A stretch of 64,000 nt of DNA, taken from NCBI RefSeq assembly GCF_000381265.1, contig NZ_KB906254.1, positions 124,001-188,000 on the forward strand. Direction: 5' to 3'. Under the pieces are notes generated by a model. That model made no database searches and had not been told where the DNA came from. It saw nothing but the letters and a program-made list of their open reading frames with translations. Source of the DNA: Curvibacter lanceolatus ATCC 14669 (GTDB lineage: Bacteria; Pseudomonadota; Gammaproteobacteria; Burkholderiales; Burkholderiaceae_C). Both the position numbers and the translations under genes were made by a program. Positions 50,950 to 59,267 of the stretch are shown here, piece by piece; within the stretch, counting starts at the first letter, position 1; every line of letters starts with the position of its first letter.

Positions 50950-52338
50950 TCAGGCCCGCTGCAGCTTGATATGGGCCGCCAGGCCCCCGCTGCTGCTGTT
51001 GGCCAGCACAAACATGCCGCCCATGCGCTGGATGGTCTTGTTGACGATGGACAGGCCCAGGCCCGCGCCAGTGGCGTGGGTGCGGGCGGCATCGCCTCGG
51101 AAGAAGGGTTTGACCAGATCGGCCAGGATGTCGGGGGGCACGCCGGGTCCGTGGTCCCTGACTTTGAGCAGCACCCATTCCTCGCGGGCGCGGGCGGCGA
51201 TTTCGATCACCGACACGGGGGTGCCGGGCGTCTTGCCGTAACGGCGGGCGTTCTCGATCAGGTTGGACAACACCCGGGCCAGTTCGACCTCATCGGCCAG
51301 CACATGGGGGTCGTCCTGCAACGAGACATGGATCTTCAGTTCGGGGTCGTCTTGCACCCCGTACAGACAGGAGTCGACCACATCGGCCAGCCGCACTGTC
51401 TTGAGCTCCACGTGATCGGGGCGGGCGTAATCCAGAAACTTGTCGATGATGGCGTCGAGCTGCACGATATCGGCCACCATGTGGTTGCGTGCATCGGTGT
51501 CGGCCACGCTCATCTCGGTTTCCAGCCGCAGACGGGCCAGGGGGGTGCGCAGGTCGTGGGAGATGCCGGCCAGCATGATGGCCCGGTCCTGCTCCACCTT
51601 GGCCAGCTTTTCGGCCATGCGGTTGAAGCCGATGTTGACCTCGCGGATCTCGCTGGTGGCGACCTGCTCGTCCAGATGGCTGGCGTCAAAGTCGCCGTCG
51701 CGCACCCGGTTGGCCGCAAATGACAGTTGCTGCAGGGGTTTGTTGATCAGCCGGGCAATGGCCGCGGCACCCGCCAGCGACAGCACCGCGGCCGTGATCA
51801 TCCAGATCAGCCAGGTGCGACCGCTGGCCGGGCTGAAGCGGGCCCGGTCCATCAACAGCCAGTTGGAGTCTCCATTGATCTCGAAGCCCACCCACAGGCC
51901 GGGCTCGTGGTTGACGCGTTGCGCCACCACGGTGCCGGGGCCCAGGCGTTCGATCACCTCGGCCGTCACGCGCTGGCCCAGGGCGTTGTCGGCTTCGAAC
52001 ATTTCAAACTGGTCGTTGGGCTCGCGCGGCAGGATGCGCAGGCCCTCCTGGTCAGCCATGGTCTTGATCAGGGACAGTCTGGCAATACCATCGGCGTGCA
52101 GCAGGGCGGCGCGGCTGAGATTGACCAGCGAGGCGATCTGCTGGGCTGTGTGCAGCGCCCGCGGCTCCAGCTCCAGCGCGCGCAGGGTTTGCAACCAGGC
52201 CAGGATGCTACCGATCAGCAGGATGGCCAGCAGGAAAAAGGTGCGCCAGAACAGGTTCAGGCTGACCCGCGCACGCGCTCCACGCGCCTGCTGGGTCATC
52301 TCCAGAGGGGCCGGACTGGTGGCATCAACCTGATTCAT
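50950..52338 (-). CDS. envZ: EnvZ-family sensor kinase (betaproteobacterial RisS type)
   Basis: 462 residues from ATG 52338; an earlier codon would add a poor N-terminus, and ATG 52299 is possible. The first membrane segment is SLNLFWRTFFLLAILLIGSILAWLQTL. A periplasmic region of about 125 residues and a second membrane helix (WLIWMITAAVLSLAGAAAIARLI) follow, then HAMP, HisKA box GISHDLRTPLARLRLETEM (His near 245) and HATPase (NLIENARRYG, DHGPGVPPD, GLGLSIVNKTI). It should control the regulator gene directly upstream. Confidence 0.91.
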   Translation of the reverse strand: MNQVDATSPAPLEMTQQARGARARVSLNLFWRTFFLLAILLIGSILAWLQTLRALELEPRALHTAQQIASLVNLSRAALLHADGIARLSLIKTMADQEGLRILPREPNDQFEMFEADNALGQRVTAEVIERLGPGTVVAQRVNHEPGLWVGFEINGDSNWLLMDRARFSPASGRTWLIWMITAAVLSLAGAAAIARLINKPLQQLSFAANRVRDGDFDASHLDEQVATSEIREVNIGFNRMAEKLAKVEQDRAIMLAGISHDLRTPLARLRLETEMSVADTDARNHMVADIVQLDAIIDKFLDYARPDHVELKTVRLADVVDSCLYGVQDDPELKIHVSLQDDPHVLADEVELARVLSNLIENARRYGKTPGTPVSVIEIAARAREEWVLLKVRDHGPGVPPDILADLVKPFFRGDAARTHATGAGLGLSIVNKTIQRMGGMFVLANSSSGGLAAHIKLQRA

Positions 52339-52451
52339 CGGCGCATGGGTATTCTTTTTTCTCACGTCGTGGTCTTCTTGGACTCGGTCGTTCTGCTTGG
52401 AGGCGCCATGAAAAACGGCGCCCAGGGCGCCGTCGATTTGCCTGGGGCAGC

Positions 52452-53183
52452 TCAATTACCGCCGTCCGGCACAAACACGTAACCGACTCCCCACACGGTT
52501 TGAATATACCGCGGAGCGGCAGCATCAATTTCAATCAACTTGCGAAGACGTGACACTTGCACATCCAGGCTGCGATCAAAAGGCTCGAATTCGCGGCCTC
52601 GGGCCAGCAGGGCCAGCTTTTCGCGCGACAGGGGTTGGCGCGGGTGGCGCACCAGTGCCTTGAGCATGGCGAATTCGCCGGTGGTCAGTGGCAGCTCTTC
52701 GCCGTTGCGGTGCAGGGCACGGGTGCCCAGATCGAAGGTGAAAGGTCCGAAGGTGACCTGCTCGTTGTCACCCGAGGGGGCACCCGGGGCCTCTTGGGGG
52801 GGGCGACGGCGCAGCACGGCGTGGATGCGGGCCAGCAGTTCGCGCGGGTTGAAAGGCTTGCCCAGGTAGTCGTCGGCACCCACCTCCAGGCCCACGATGC
52901 GGTCCACGTCTTCACCCTTGGCGGTGAGCATGATGATGGGGGTGCGGTCATTGGCGGCACGCAGGCGGCGGCAGATGGACAGGCCGTCTTCACCGGGCAT
53001 CATCAAGTCCAGCACGATGAGGTCGACCGATTCGCGCAGCAGGATGCGGTTGAGCGCCTTGCCATCTTCGGCCACCATGACTTCAAAGCCTTCTTGGCTC
53101 AGGTAGCGTCTGAGCAGGTCGCGGATGCGGGCATCGTCATCGACGACCAGAATCTTGTCTGTGCGGGTATTGGAAGTGTTCAT
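52452..53183 (-). CDS. ompR: OmpR-family response regulator (RisA type)
   Basis: 243 residues. The receiver has KILVVDDDARIRD with Asp in VDLIVLDLMMPGEDGL and Lys in YLGKPFNPRE; the winged helix reads LTTGEFAMLKALVRHPRQPLSREKLALLARGREFEPFDRSLDVQVSRLRKL. The start ATG 53183 is the first one before the receiver domain. It probably binds repeated TGTAACA sites between itself and the divergent SIMPL gene and controls both. The kinase follows 113 bases downstream on the same strand. Confidence 0.93.
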   Translation of the reverse strand: MNTSNTRTDKILVVDDDARIRDLLRRYLSQEGFEVMVAEDGKALNRILLRESVDLIVLDLMMPGEDGLSICRRLRAANDRTPIIMLTAKGEDVDRIVGLEVGADDYLGKPFNPRELLARIHAVLRRRPPQEAPGAPSGDNEQVTFGPFTFDLGTRALHRNGEELPLTTGEFAMLKALVRHPRQPLSREKLALLARGREFEPFDRSLDVQVSRLRKLIEIDAAAPRYIQTVWGVGYVFVPDGGN

Positions 53184-53197
53184 GGCATTGACCTGAT

Positions 53198-53273
53198 TTG
53201 TAACAAGTGCGATTTTGAGACTTGTAACAACCAAAAGGCCAGCGTTTTGGGATCGATATCACATACTGTTACA
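53198..53273. promoter_or_regulatory. Repeated TGTAACA sites, candidate OmpR boxes
   Basis: TTGTAACAA occurs at 53198-53206 and at 53222-53230 (24 bases apart), and TGTTACA, the same motif inverted, at 53267-53273. GTAACA is the core of the E. coli OmpR box. These are in the gap between ompR and the SIMPL gene and fit autoregulation. The first site is only 15 bases from the ompR start and so would overlap the message leader or start point. Confidence 0.55.
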
Positions 53274-53433
53274 GCGCTTTCCTTAACTAGCCGCCGGTGT
53301 CCTACATGATGTTCAGTGCTTGACGTTCGTCTTGTCGGTAATTGGTTTATTCAGGCCGTTTTGGCCGTGATTCGCCCGATACCAGAGGTGTTTACCCTGG
53401 TTTCCTGGTGTGTCAATGATCAGGAGTTTTCAC

Positions 53434-54162
53434 GTGTCTCGATCTTCTTTGCTGCGAGGGCTGGTCTTGGCCGGCGGGGTGTGGGCGATGGTGCCCTGGT
53501 GTGCGCAGGCGCAGAGCGTGCCCGTGCCAGTACCGCATAACGTGCTGCAGTTGCAGAGTTCGGGCTCGGTGGAGGTGGTGCAGGATTGGCTGAGCCTGAC
53601 GCTGGGGGTGGTCCGGGAGGGCTCTGATGCAGCCCAGGTGCAGGCGCAGCTGCGTGCTGTGCTGGAGCCGGCCATGAACGAGGCCAGAAAGCAGGCCAAA
53701 CCCGGGCAGGTCGAGGTGCGCAGCGGCAGCTTTTCGGTCTTTCCTCGCTACGGGCGCGAGGGAAAGATCAATGGCTGGCAAGGCTCGGCCGAGGTGGTTC
53801 TGGAAGGGCGGGACATTCCGGCCTTGACGGCGGCGGCCTCGCGGATTTCGGGCCTGAACGTCACTCAATTGAATTTTTCGCTCAGCCGCGAGCAGCGCCA
53901 GCAGCTGGAGGCCGAGGCGCAGAGCCGTGCGATTCAGAGCTTCAAGGCGCGTGCCGCTGATCTGACCCGGCAGTTCGGCTTTGCCGGCTACTCGCTGCGC
54001 GAGGTGAATGTGAGTTCGTCCGATGGCGGGTATTCGCCTCGCCCCCGGCTGATGGCCGCGGAGGCCAAGATGGCCTCGCCGATGGCGGCTGCCGATCTGC
54101 CGGTGGAGGCTGGCCGCAGCACGGTGACGGTCACCGTGTCGGGCTCGATCCAGATGAACTGA
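53434..54162 (+). CDS. SIMPL-domain periplasmic protein (DUF541)
   Basis: 242 residues from GTG 53434, chosen for AGGAG at 53422-53426, 7 bases before it. ATG 53416 or GTG 53410 would only add a polar lead. The signal peptide is SRSSLLRGLVLAGGVWAMVPWCAQAQ. The mature protein starts with VLQLQSSGSVEVVQDWLSLTLGVVREGSDAAQVQ, the SIMPL pattern, and has a conserved GWQGSAEVVLEGRDI; the C-terminal VTVSGSIQMN is also typical. SIMPL proteins (E. coli YggE) reside in the periplasm, and their role in stress resistance is not well understood. Divergent from ompR. Confidence 0.86.
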   Translation: MSRSSLLRGLVLAGGVWAMVPWCAQAQSVPVPVPHNVLQLQSSGSVEVVQDWLSLTLGVVREGSDAAQVQAQLRAVLEPAMNEARKQAKPGQVEVRSGSFSVFPRYGREGKINGWQGSAEVVLEGRDIPALTAAASRISGLNVTQLNFSLSREQRQQLEAEAQSRAIQSFKARAADLTRQFGFAGYSLREVNVSSSDGGYSPRPRLMAAEAKMASPMAAADLPVEAGRSTVTVTVSGSIQMN

Positions 54163-54195
54163 GCGGCCCGGCAGGGGGCGCTTGGGAGGGGCGGC

Positions 54196-54978
54196 TTATT
54201 GCGCCGTCCAGCCGCCGTCCATGTTCCACGCGACGCCGCGCACGTTGTTGCCGGCGGGGGAGCAGAAGAACACGGCCAGCTCGCCCAATTCTTCGGGGGT
54301 GGTGAACTGCATCGAGGGTTCTTTTTCGCCCAGCAGCTCACGGGTAGCCTGTTCGTTGGTCCATTGGTGGGCGGCGGCCTTGGCATCGACCTGTTTTTGC
54401 ACCAGAGGGGTCAACACCCAGCCCGGGCAGATGGCGTTGCAAGTGATGCCGCTGGTGGCGTTTTCGAGGGCGGTGACCTTGGTCAGCCCGACGACGCCAT
54501 GCTTGGCCGCCACATAGGCGGACTTTTCAGCCGAACCGACCAGGCCGTGCACCGACGCCACATTGATGATGCGCCCCCAGTTCTTGGTCTTCATGCCGGG
54601 CAGGGCCAGGCGGGTGGCGTGGAATGCGCTGGACAGGTTGATGGCCAGGATGGCGTCCCATTTCTCGATCGGAAAGTCTTCCACGCGCGCCACGTGCTGG
54701 ATGCCCGCGTTGTTGACCAGGATGTCCACCCCCCCGAAGCGGGTGTTGGCGAACTCGATCATGTCGGCGATCTCGGCCGGCTTGCTCATGTCGGCGCCGT
54801 GGAAGGCCACCTGCACGCCATGGGCTTTGCCGGCCTCTGCCACTTCGGCCTGGGGCGCCGAGGCGTCGCCAAAACCATTCAGGATCAGGTTGGCGCCCTG
54901 GCGGGCCAGCGCCTTCGCGATGCCCAGACCGATGCCGCTGGTGGAGCCGGTCACAAGAGCTGTCTTGCCATTCAACAT
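54196..54978 (-). CDS. bdhA: D-3-hydroxybutyrate dehydrogenase
   Basis: 260 residues of the SDR family. The glycine motif is TGSTSGIGLG near residue 10, NNAG near 94 (ILVNNAGIQHVARVEDFPIEKWDAILAINLSSAFHATRLALP), and the catalytic Ser/Tyr/Lys in ASVHGLVGSAEKSAYVAAKHG. The C-terminus LGELAVFFCSPAGNNVRGVAWNMDGGWTAQ is the family end. It oxidises 3-hydroxybutyrate, the PHB monomer, to acetoacetate. GGAG lies 7 bases before ATG 54978. Divergent from the hydrolase gene (72 bases). The PHA regulator gene phaR is 3.7 kb away. Confidence 0.9.
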   Translation of the reverse strand: MLNGKTALVTGSTSGIGLGIAKALARQGANLILNGFGDASAPQAEVAEAGKAHGVQVAFHGADMSKPAEIADMIEFANTRFGGVDILVNNAGIQHVARVEDFPIEKWDAILAINLSSAFHATRLALPGMKTKNWGRIINVASVHGLVGSAEKSAYVAAKHGVVGLTKVTALENATSGITCNAICPGWVLTPLVQKQVDAKAAAHQWTNEQATRELLGEKEPSMQFTTPEELGELAVFFCSPAGNNVRGVAWNMDGGWTAQ

Positions 54979-55050
54979 GAGGAATCTCCAGATCAATTAG
55001 GATGCAGTGAACAAAGATTATCGAGCCGAGAGTTGGCCCTGGAAGGCACC

Positions 55051-55971
55051 ATGAATGATCCTACGCTGAACTACGTAAGCTGTCCGGACGCCGATGGCGG
55101 GCACCGCATGGCCTATTGGGCCTGGGGGGATGCCCAGGCCGGGCATGTGATCGTTTGCGTGCATGGTCTTTCTAGGCAGGGGCGCGATTTCGATGTGCTG
55201 GCCCAGGATCTGGTGGCCCGTGCCGGGCACCCTGTGCGCGTGATCTGCCCTGACGTGGTCGGGCGCGGCCAGAGCGACCGGCTGGTCAACGCGGCGCATT
55301 ACCAGATCCCTCAGTACGCTGCTGACATGGTGGCCTTGCTGGCGCAGTTGCAGCAGCAGTCGCCTGTCACCTGCCTGGACTGGATCGGCACCAGCATGGG
55401 CGGCTTGATCGGCATGGTGCTGGCGGGCCAGCCCGGCATTCCCCTGCCTCAGCCTGTGCACCGTCTGGTGCTCAATGATGTGGGGCCGGTGATCCAGTGG
55501 AGCGCCTTGCAGCGCATTGGCACCTACCTGGGGCAGCCGGTGCAGTTTGCCGATGAGAAACAGGCCGCTGCTGCGTTGTGGCTGATCTCCACCGGCTTTG
55601 GGCCCCACACCCGCGAACAATGGCTGGCACTGACCCGACCCATGCTGCGCGAGTTGCCTGGCGGTGGCCTGGGTTTGCACTACGACCCGGCGATTGCCCT
55701 GCCGTTTCGTGCCTTGCAGGAGGAAGACGCGCTGCGCGGCGAAGCGGCGCTTTGGCAGCTCTATGACCAGATCCAGGCCCGGACGCTGTTGCTGCGTGGG
55801 GCGCAATCCGATCTGCTGTCGCCGTCGACGGCACAGGCCATGGCCGAGCGCGGACCCCATGCCCGGGTGGTGGAGCTAGCGGGCGTAGGCCATGCGCCGA
55901 CGCTGATCGCCCAGGATCAGCGTGATACCCTCGTCAACTTCATTTTTGCTGCTGAAGCACCGCTTTCCTGA
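55051..55971 (+). CDS. Alpha/beta hydrolase
   Basis: 306 residues with ATG after GGAAGG (55041-55046). The nucleophile elbow is GTSMGG (Ser near 124) in WIGTSMGGLIGMVLAG, the oxyanion strand VCVHGLSRQGRDFDVLA near 36, and the C-terminal His in AGVGHAPTLI (near 289), with an Asp in RGAQSDLLSP (near 263). It hydrolyses an ester or related bond; PHB or acyl chains are possible but not shown. The relA ATG follows 5 bases after its stop, so the two may be cotranscribed. Confidence 0.85.
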   Translation: MNDPTLNYVSCPDADGGHRMAYWAWGDAQAGHVIVCVHGLSRQGRDFDVLAQDLVARAGHPVRVICPDVVGRGQSDRLVNAAHYQIPQYAADMVALLAQLQQQSPVTCLDWIGTSMGGLIGMVLAGQPGIPLPQPVHRLVLNDVGPVIQWSALQRIGTYLGQPVQFADEKQAAAALWLISTGFGPHTREQWLALTRPMLRELPGGGLGLHYDPAIALPFRALQEEDALRGEAALWQLYDQIQARTLLLRGAQSDLLSPSTAQAMAERGPHARVVELAGVGHAPTLIAQDQRDTLVNFIFAAEAPLS

Positions 55972-55976
55972 TTCTG

Positions 55977-58190
55977 ATGACCCCTCCTCTGGTGGAGCCT
56001 GAGGGCTCGCCTTTCCGTTCCGAGCCGGTGGCGCCGCTGATCGCAGCGACCGCCAGAGAGTTGCAGGGGCAGGCCGACATCCTGGCCCGGGCTCGCGCCT
56101 TTGCCGAGCCCTTCCTGGTGGATCAGTTGCTGGTCTCCGGCGAGAGCACGCTGGCCCATGCCGACGCCGAGGCCGCCATCCTGCGCATGATCGGCGGCTC
56201 GGAGGCGATGCAGGCCGCCACCTACCTCGTCTACGCCTGCGAGCACCTGAACAAGCCCCAGGAGGTGCTGAGCAAGGTGTTTGGTGACCAGTTCGCCACG
56301 CTGGCGGTCGAGACCACCCAACTGATCCGCATCCAGCAGCAGGCCCGTACAGCACAGCAACTGCTGGACGACCCGGCGGTGCAGCATGAGAACGTGCGCA
56401 AGATGCTGCTCGCCTTCTCGCGCGATCTTCGCGTGGTGTTGCTGCGTTTGGCCTCGCGGCTGCAGACCTTGCGTTATTACGCGGCCTCGAAGCAGCCGAT
56501 TCCGCCCAGCCTGGCCCGCGAGTCACTGCACGTGTTTGCGCCGCTGGCCAACCGACTTGGCATCTGGCAGATCAAGTGGGAACTGGAAGACCTGGCCTTT
56601 CGGTTCATCGAGCCTGATACCTACCGGGAGGTGGCTCGTCTGCTCGATGAAAAGCGCGCCGAGCGCGAGGCCTCGATGGCCGCTTTGCGCCTGCGCCTGG
56701 AGTCGGAACTGCAGACCCAGGGCATCCGTGCCAGCGTGCAGGGGCGTCCCAAGCACATTTACAGCATCGTCAAGAAGATGCGCGGCAAGGGTTTGGGGTT
56801 CGAGCAGGTGTTCGATCTGCGCGCGCTGCGGGTGATCGTGTCCTCGATCAAGGATTGCTACACCGTGCTGGGCTGGGTGCATGACCGCTTCACGCCCATC
56901 GATGCCGAGTTTGATGACTACATCGCCAAGCCCAAGCCCAATGGGTACCAGTCTTTGCACACGGTGGTGCGCGACGAGGCGGGCAAGGCGATCGAGATCC
57001 AGATCCGCACCCAGGCCATGCACGACCACGCCGAGCATGGCGTGGCCGCGCACTGGGCCTACAAGGAGGCTGGCACCAAAGGGTATGCCGGGGTGTCGGC
57101 CAGCAGTGATTACGACGCCAAGATTGCGGTGCTGCGCCAGTTGCTGGCCTGGGAGCGTGACCTGTCGGGCACCCAGCCCAGCGGTGGGTTGTTTGAAGAT
57201 CGCATCTATGTGCTGACGCCGAACGCTGCGATTGTGGAGTTGCCCCAGGGCGGCACGCCGGTCGATTTCGCCTATGCGGTGCACACCGACGTGGGGCACC
57301 GCTGCCGGGGCGCCCGCATCGATGGCGCCATGGTGCCTTTGAACACGCCGCTGCAAAACGGCCAGACGGTGGAGATCGTGGCGGCCAAAGAGGGCGGGCC
57401 TTCGCGGGATTGGCTGAATGCCGAGCTGGGGTTCTTGAACAGCAACCGAGCTCGCGCCAAGGTGCGGGCCTGGTTCAATGCCCAGATCACGCACGAAACC
57501 ATCGCCCGTGGGCGTGAAGCGGTCGAGAAGTTGCTTCAGCGCGAAGGCAAGACGGCGGTCAAGCTGGTCGACCTGGCGTCGCAGCTGGGCTTCAAGTCGG
57601 CCGATGCCCTGTTCGAGGTGGTGGGCAAGGATGAGTTCTCGCTGCGCAACATCGAGAACCTGCTGCGCCCGCCGGAGCCGGTGCTGGAGCCCGATGACTA
57701 CCTGCTGCTGAAGAAGTCGCGCAACGTTGAAAAGGCCCCCAAGGGTGGGGTGCTGGTGGTGGGCATCGATTCGTTGATGACCCAACTGGCGAAATGCTGC
57801 AAGCCCGCGCCGCCGGATGCCATCGGGGGCTTTGTGACCCGGGGCAAGGGCGTCAGCGTGCACAGGCTCGATTGCAGCAACTTCCGCGAGATGGCCGCCC
57901 GCAGTGCCGAGCGCGTCATCGAGGTGGAATGGGGGCGGGCCAAAGGTGAAGACCTGGCCCGGTACCCGGTGGATGTGGCGATCGAAGCCGCCGACCGGCA
58001 AGGTTTGTTGCGCGACATCTCGGAGGTGTTTGCCCGCGAGAAGACCAATGTGATCGGTGTGCAGACCCAGTCCGTCAAGGGCACGGCCTGGATGACGTTC
58101 ACCGTGGAGGTTTCAGACTCAGCGCGACTGAGCAAGGTGCTGTCGTTGGTGGCCTCGGTGTCGGGAGTGAGGTGGGCCAAGCGCCGCTGA
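55977..58190 (+). CDS. relA: RelA-type (p)ppGpp synthetase with inactive hydrolase domain
   Basis: 737 residues: pseudo-hydrolase, synthetase, TGS, helical and ACT domains in order. In the first domain the HDxxED metal motif of SpoT is not seen; the region reads AATYLVYACEHLNKPQEVLS. The synthetase has FEQVFDLRALRVIVSSIKDCYTVLGWVHDRFTPIDAEFDDYIAKPKPNGYQSLHTVV; the acidic EFDD loop is the RelA (not SpoT) version. TGS: RIYVLTPNAAIVELPQGGTPVDFAYAVHTDVG. ACT: AADRQGLLRDISEVFAREKTNVIGV. It makes (p)ppGpp from ATP and GTP/GDP at stalled ribosomes during amino-acid starvation. ATG 55977 is 5 bases after the hydrolase stop. Confidence 0.92.
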   Translation: MTPPLVEPEGSPFRSEPVAPLIAATARELQGQADILARARAFAEPFLVDQLLVSGESTLAHADAEAAILRMIGGSEAMQAATYLVYACEHLNKPQEVLSKVFGDQFATLAVETTQLIRIQQQARTAQQLLDDPAVQHENVRKMLLAFSRDLRVVLLRLASRLQTLRYYAASKQPIPPSLARESLHVFAPLANRLGIWQIKWELEDLAFRFIEPDTYREVARLLDEKRAEREASMAALRLRLESELQTQGIRASVQGRPKHIYSIVKKMRGKGLGFEQVFDLRALRVIVSSIKDCYTVLGWVHDRFTPIDAEFDDYIAKPKPNGYQSLHTVVRDEAGKAIEIQIRTQAMHDHAEHGVAAHWAYKEAGTKGYAGVSASSDYDAKIAVLRQLLAWERDLSGTQPSGGLFEDRIYVLTPNAAIVELPQGGTPVDFAYAVHTDVGHRCRGARIDGAMVPLNTPLQNGQTVEIVAAKEGGPSRDWLNAELGFLNSNRARAKVRAWFNAQITHETIARGREAVEKLLQREGKTAVKLVDLASQLGFKSADALFEVVGKDEFSLRNIENLLRPPEPVLEPDDYLLLKKSRNVEKAPKGGVLVVGIDSLMTQLAKCCKPAPPDAIGGFVTRGKGVSVHRLDCSNFREMAARSAERVIEVEWGRAKGEDLARYPVDVAIEAADRQGLLRDISEVFAREKTNVIGVQTQSVKGTAWMTFTVEVSDSARLSKVLSLVASVSGVRWAKRR

Positions 58191-58216
58191 GTTGAAGTGG
58201 AAATTTCAACTTTTTT
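58191..58216 (+). terminator. Probable Rho-independent terminator of relA
   Basis: GTTGAA (58191-58196) pairs with TTCAAC (58205-58210), and six Ts follow (58211-58216), starting directly after the relA stop. The stem is short and AT-rich, so strength is uncertain. Confidence 0.45.
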
Positions 58217-58274
58217 GTGATTTTTCCAAAAACACAAAAATTCCGCTGTATACTCTACATTCTCGAATACAGAC

Positions 58275-58351
58275 AGGCGCGTAGCTCAGCTGGTTAGAGC
58301 ACCACCTTGACATGGTGGGGGTCGTTGGTTCGAGTCCAATCGCGCCTACCA
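58275..58351 (+). tRNA. tRNA-Val (anticodon GAC)
   Basis: The 77-base cloverleaf begins AGGCGCG and ends CGCGCCT-A-CCA, with CCA encoded. The D arm is GCTCAGC..TTAGAGC, the anticodon stem CCACC/GGTGG encloses TTGACAT with anticodon GAC, and the T loop is TTCGAGT. A -10-like TATACT lies at 58249-58254, about 20 bases upstream. The gene sits between relA and phaR. Confidence 0.93.
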
Positions 58352-58427
58352 GTTTATCCGAGCGAAGATAACCAGACTTCGCAACATCGGTAAACTGACC
58401 CGGAAGCCCAAGAGCTTCCAAACTTGA

Positions 58428-58456
58428 AAAGCCACCCCATGGGTGGCTTTTTCTTT
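58428..58456 (+). terminator. Rho-independent terminator after tRNA-Val
   Basis: AAAGCCACCC (58428-58437), loop CAT, GGGTGGCTTT (58441-58450) and further Ts to 58456 make a strong intrinsic terminator. It ends the tRNA-Val transcript. Confidence 0.85.
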
Positions 58457-58661
58457 TTCCGCGTCCGATTTCATCTGCTCCCTCTCTCATTTGAGATGCT
58501 GCGATGTCGTGACGGGGATCCGGAAAGATTGTCTTCGTCCGTCGCGTTCGGGTTGACAATAGCCGGTCAGGGTAAACCTTGGCTGTTGGCTCGGGTGTGC
58601 TCCCTAGAATGTGACGATCCCATCGATATTTCGGTCTGTCCAGGATCGAGGAGCCTCATAC

Positions 58662-59192
58662 GTGCAAAGCAAGAAAGCAGCCGCCAAACCGTCTCAGCGG
58701 ATCATCAAGAAGTACCCGAATCGGCGCCTGTACGATACCGACACCTCCACCTACATCACCCTGGCTGAGGTGCGTCAACTGGTGATGGACAGCGAATCCT
58801 TTGTGGTTCGCGATGCCAAGACCAATGACGATCTGACCCGCAGCATTCTGTTGCAGATCATTCTCGAAGAAGAGGCGGGCGGGGCGCCCATGTTCACGGA
58901 GGCGGTGTTGTCCAGCATCATCCGTTTCTATGGGCATGCCATGCAGGGCTTCATGGGTTCGTACATCGAAAAGAACATCCAGGCCTTTTCCGAGATGCAG
59001 ACTCAGTTGCAGGCGCAATCCAAGAGTGTTTCGCCAGAGATGTGGGCTCAATTCATGAGCATGCAGTCACCGGTTCTACAAAGCATGATGGGTGGGTACA
59101 CCGAGCAGTCCAAATCGCTGCTGAGCCAGATGCAGGAGCAAATGCAGAAGCAGACCGAGCAGATGCTGGGTGCTTTTGGCCTGAAGCGCTGA
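58662..59192 (+). CDS. phaR: Polyhydroxyalkanoate synthesis regulator PhaR
   Basis: 176 residues. The start is GTG 58662, with GAGGAG at 58648-58653 8 bases upstream; the longer in-frame ATG adds a poor N-terminus. Residues 12-45 contain the DNA- and PHB-binding signature RIIKKYPNRRLYDTDTSTYITLAEVRQLV, followed by the PHB_acc region (FTEAVLSSIIRFYGHAMQGFMGSYIEKNI) and a Gln/Met-rich tail (QEQMQKQTEQMLGAFG). PhaR represses phasin and its own gene until PHB granules form and titrate it. Its presence implies PHB storage, with bdhA nearby. Confidence 0.93.
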   Translation: MQSKKAAAKPSQRIIKKYPNRRLYDTDTSTYITLAEVRQLVMDSESFVVRDAKTNDDLTRSILLQIILEEEAGGAPMFTEAVLSSIIRFYGHAMQGFMGSYIEKNIQAFSEMQTQLQAQSKSVSPEMWAQFMSMQSPVLQSMMGGYTEQSKSLLSQMQEQMQKQTEQMLGAFGLKR

Positions 59193-59267
59193 GCTTTTTC
59201 GGCGGTCAGGCGGCGGGTATTGCGCCCGCCCTGGCCCGTTGTCGGTCAGAACTGGGACAATACGCCG

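Noticed and set aside
58215-58254. TTGTGA/TATACT promoter for tRNA-Val
   Set aside because: The two boxes are 28 bases apart, too far for sigma70; only the -10 box is convincing.
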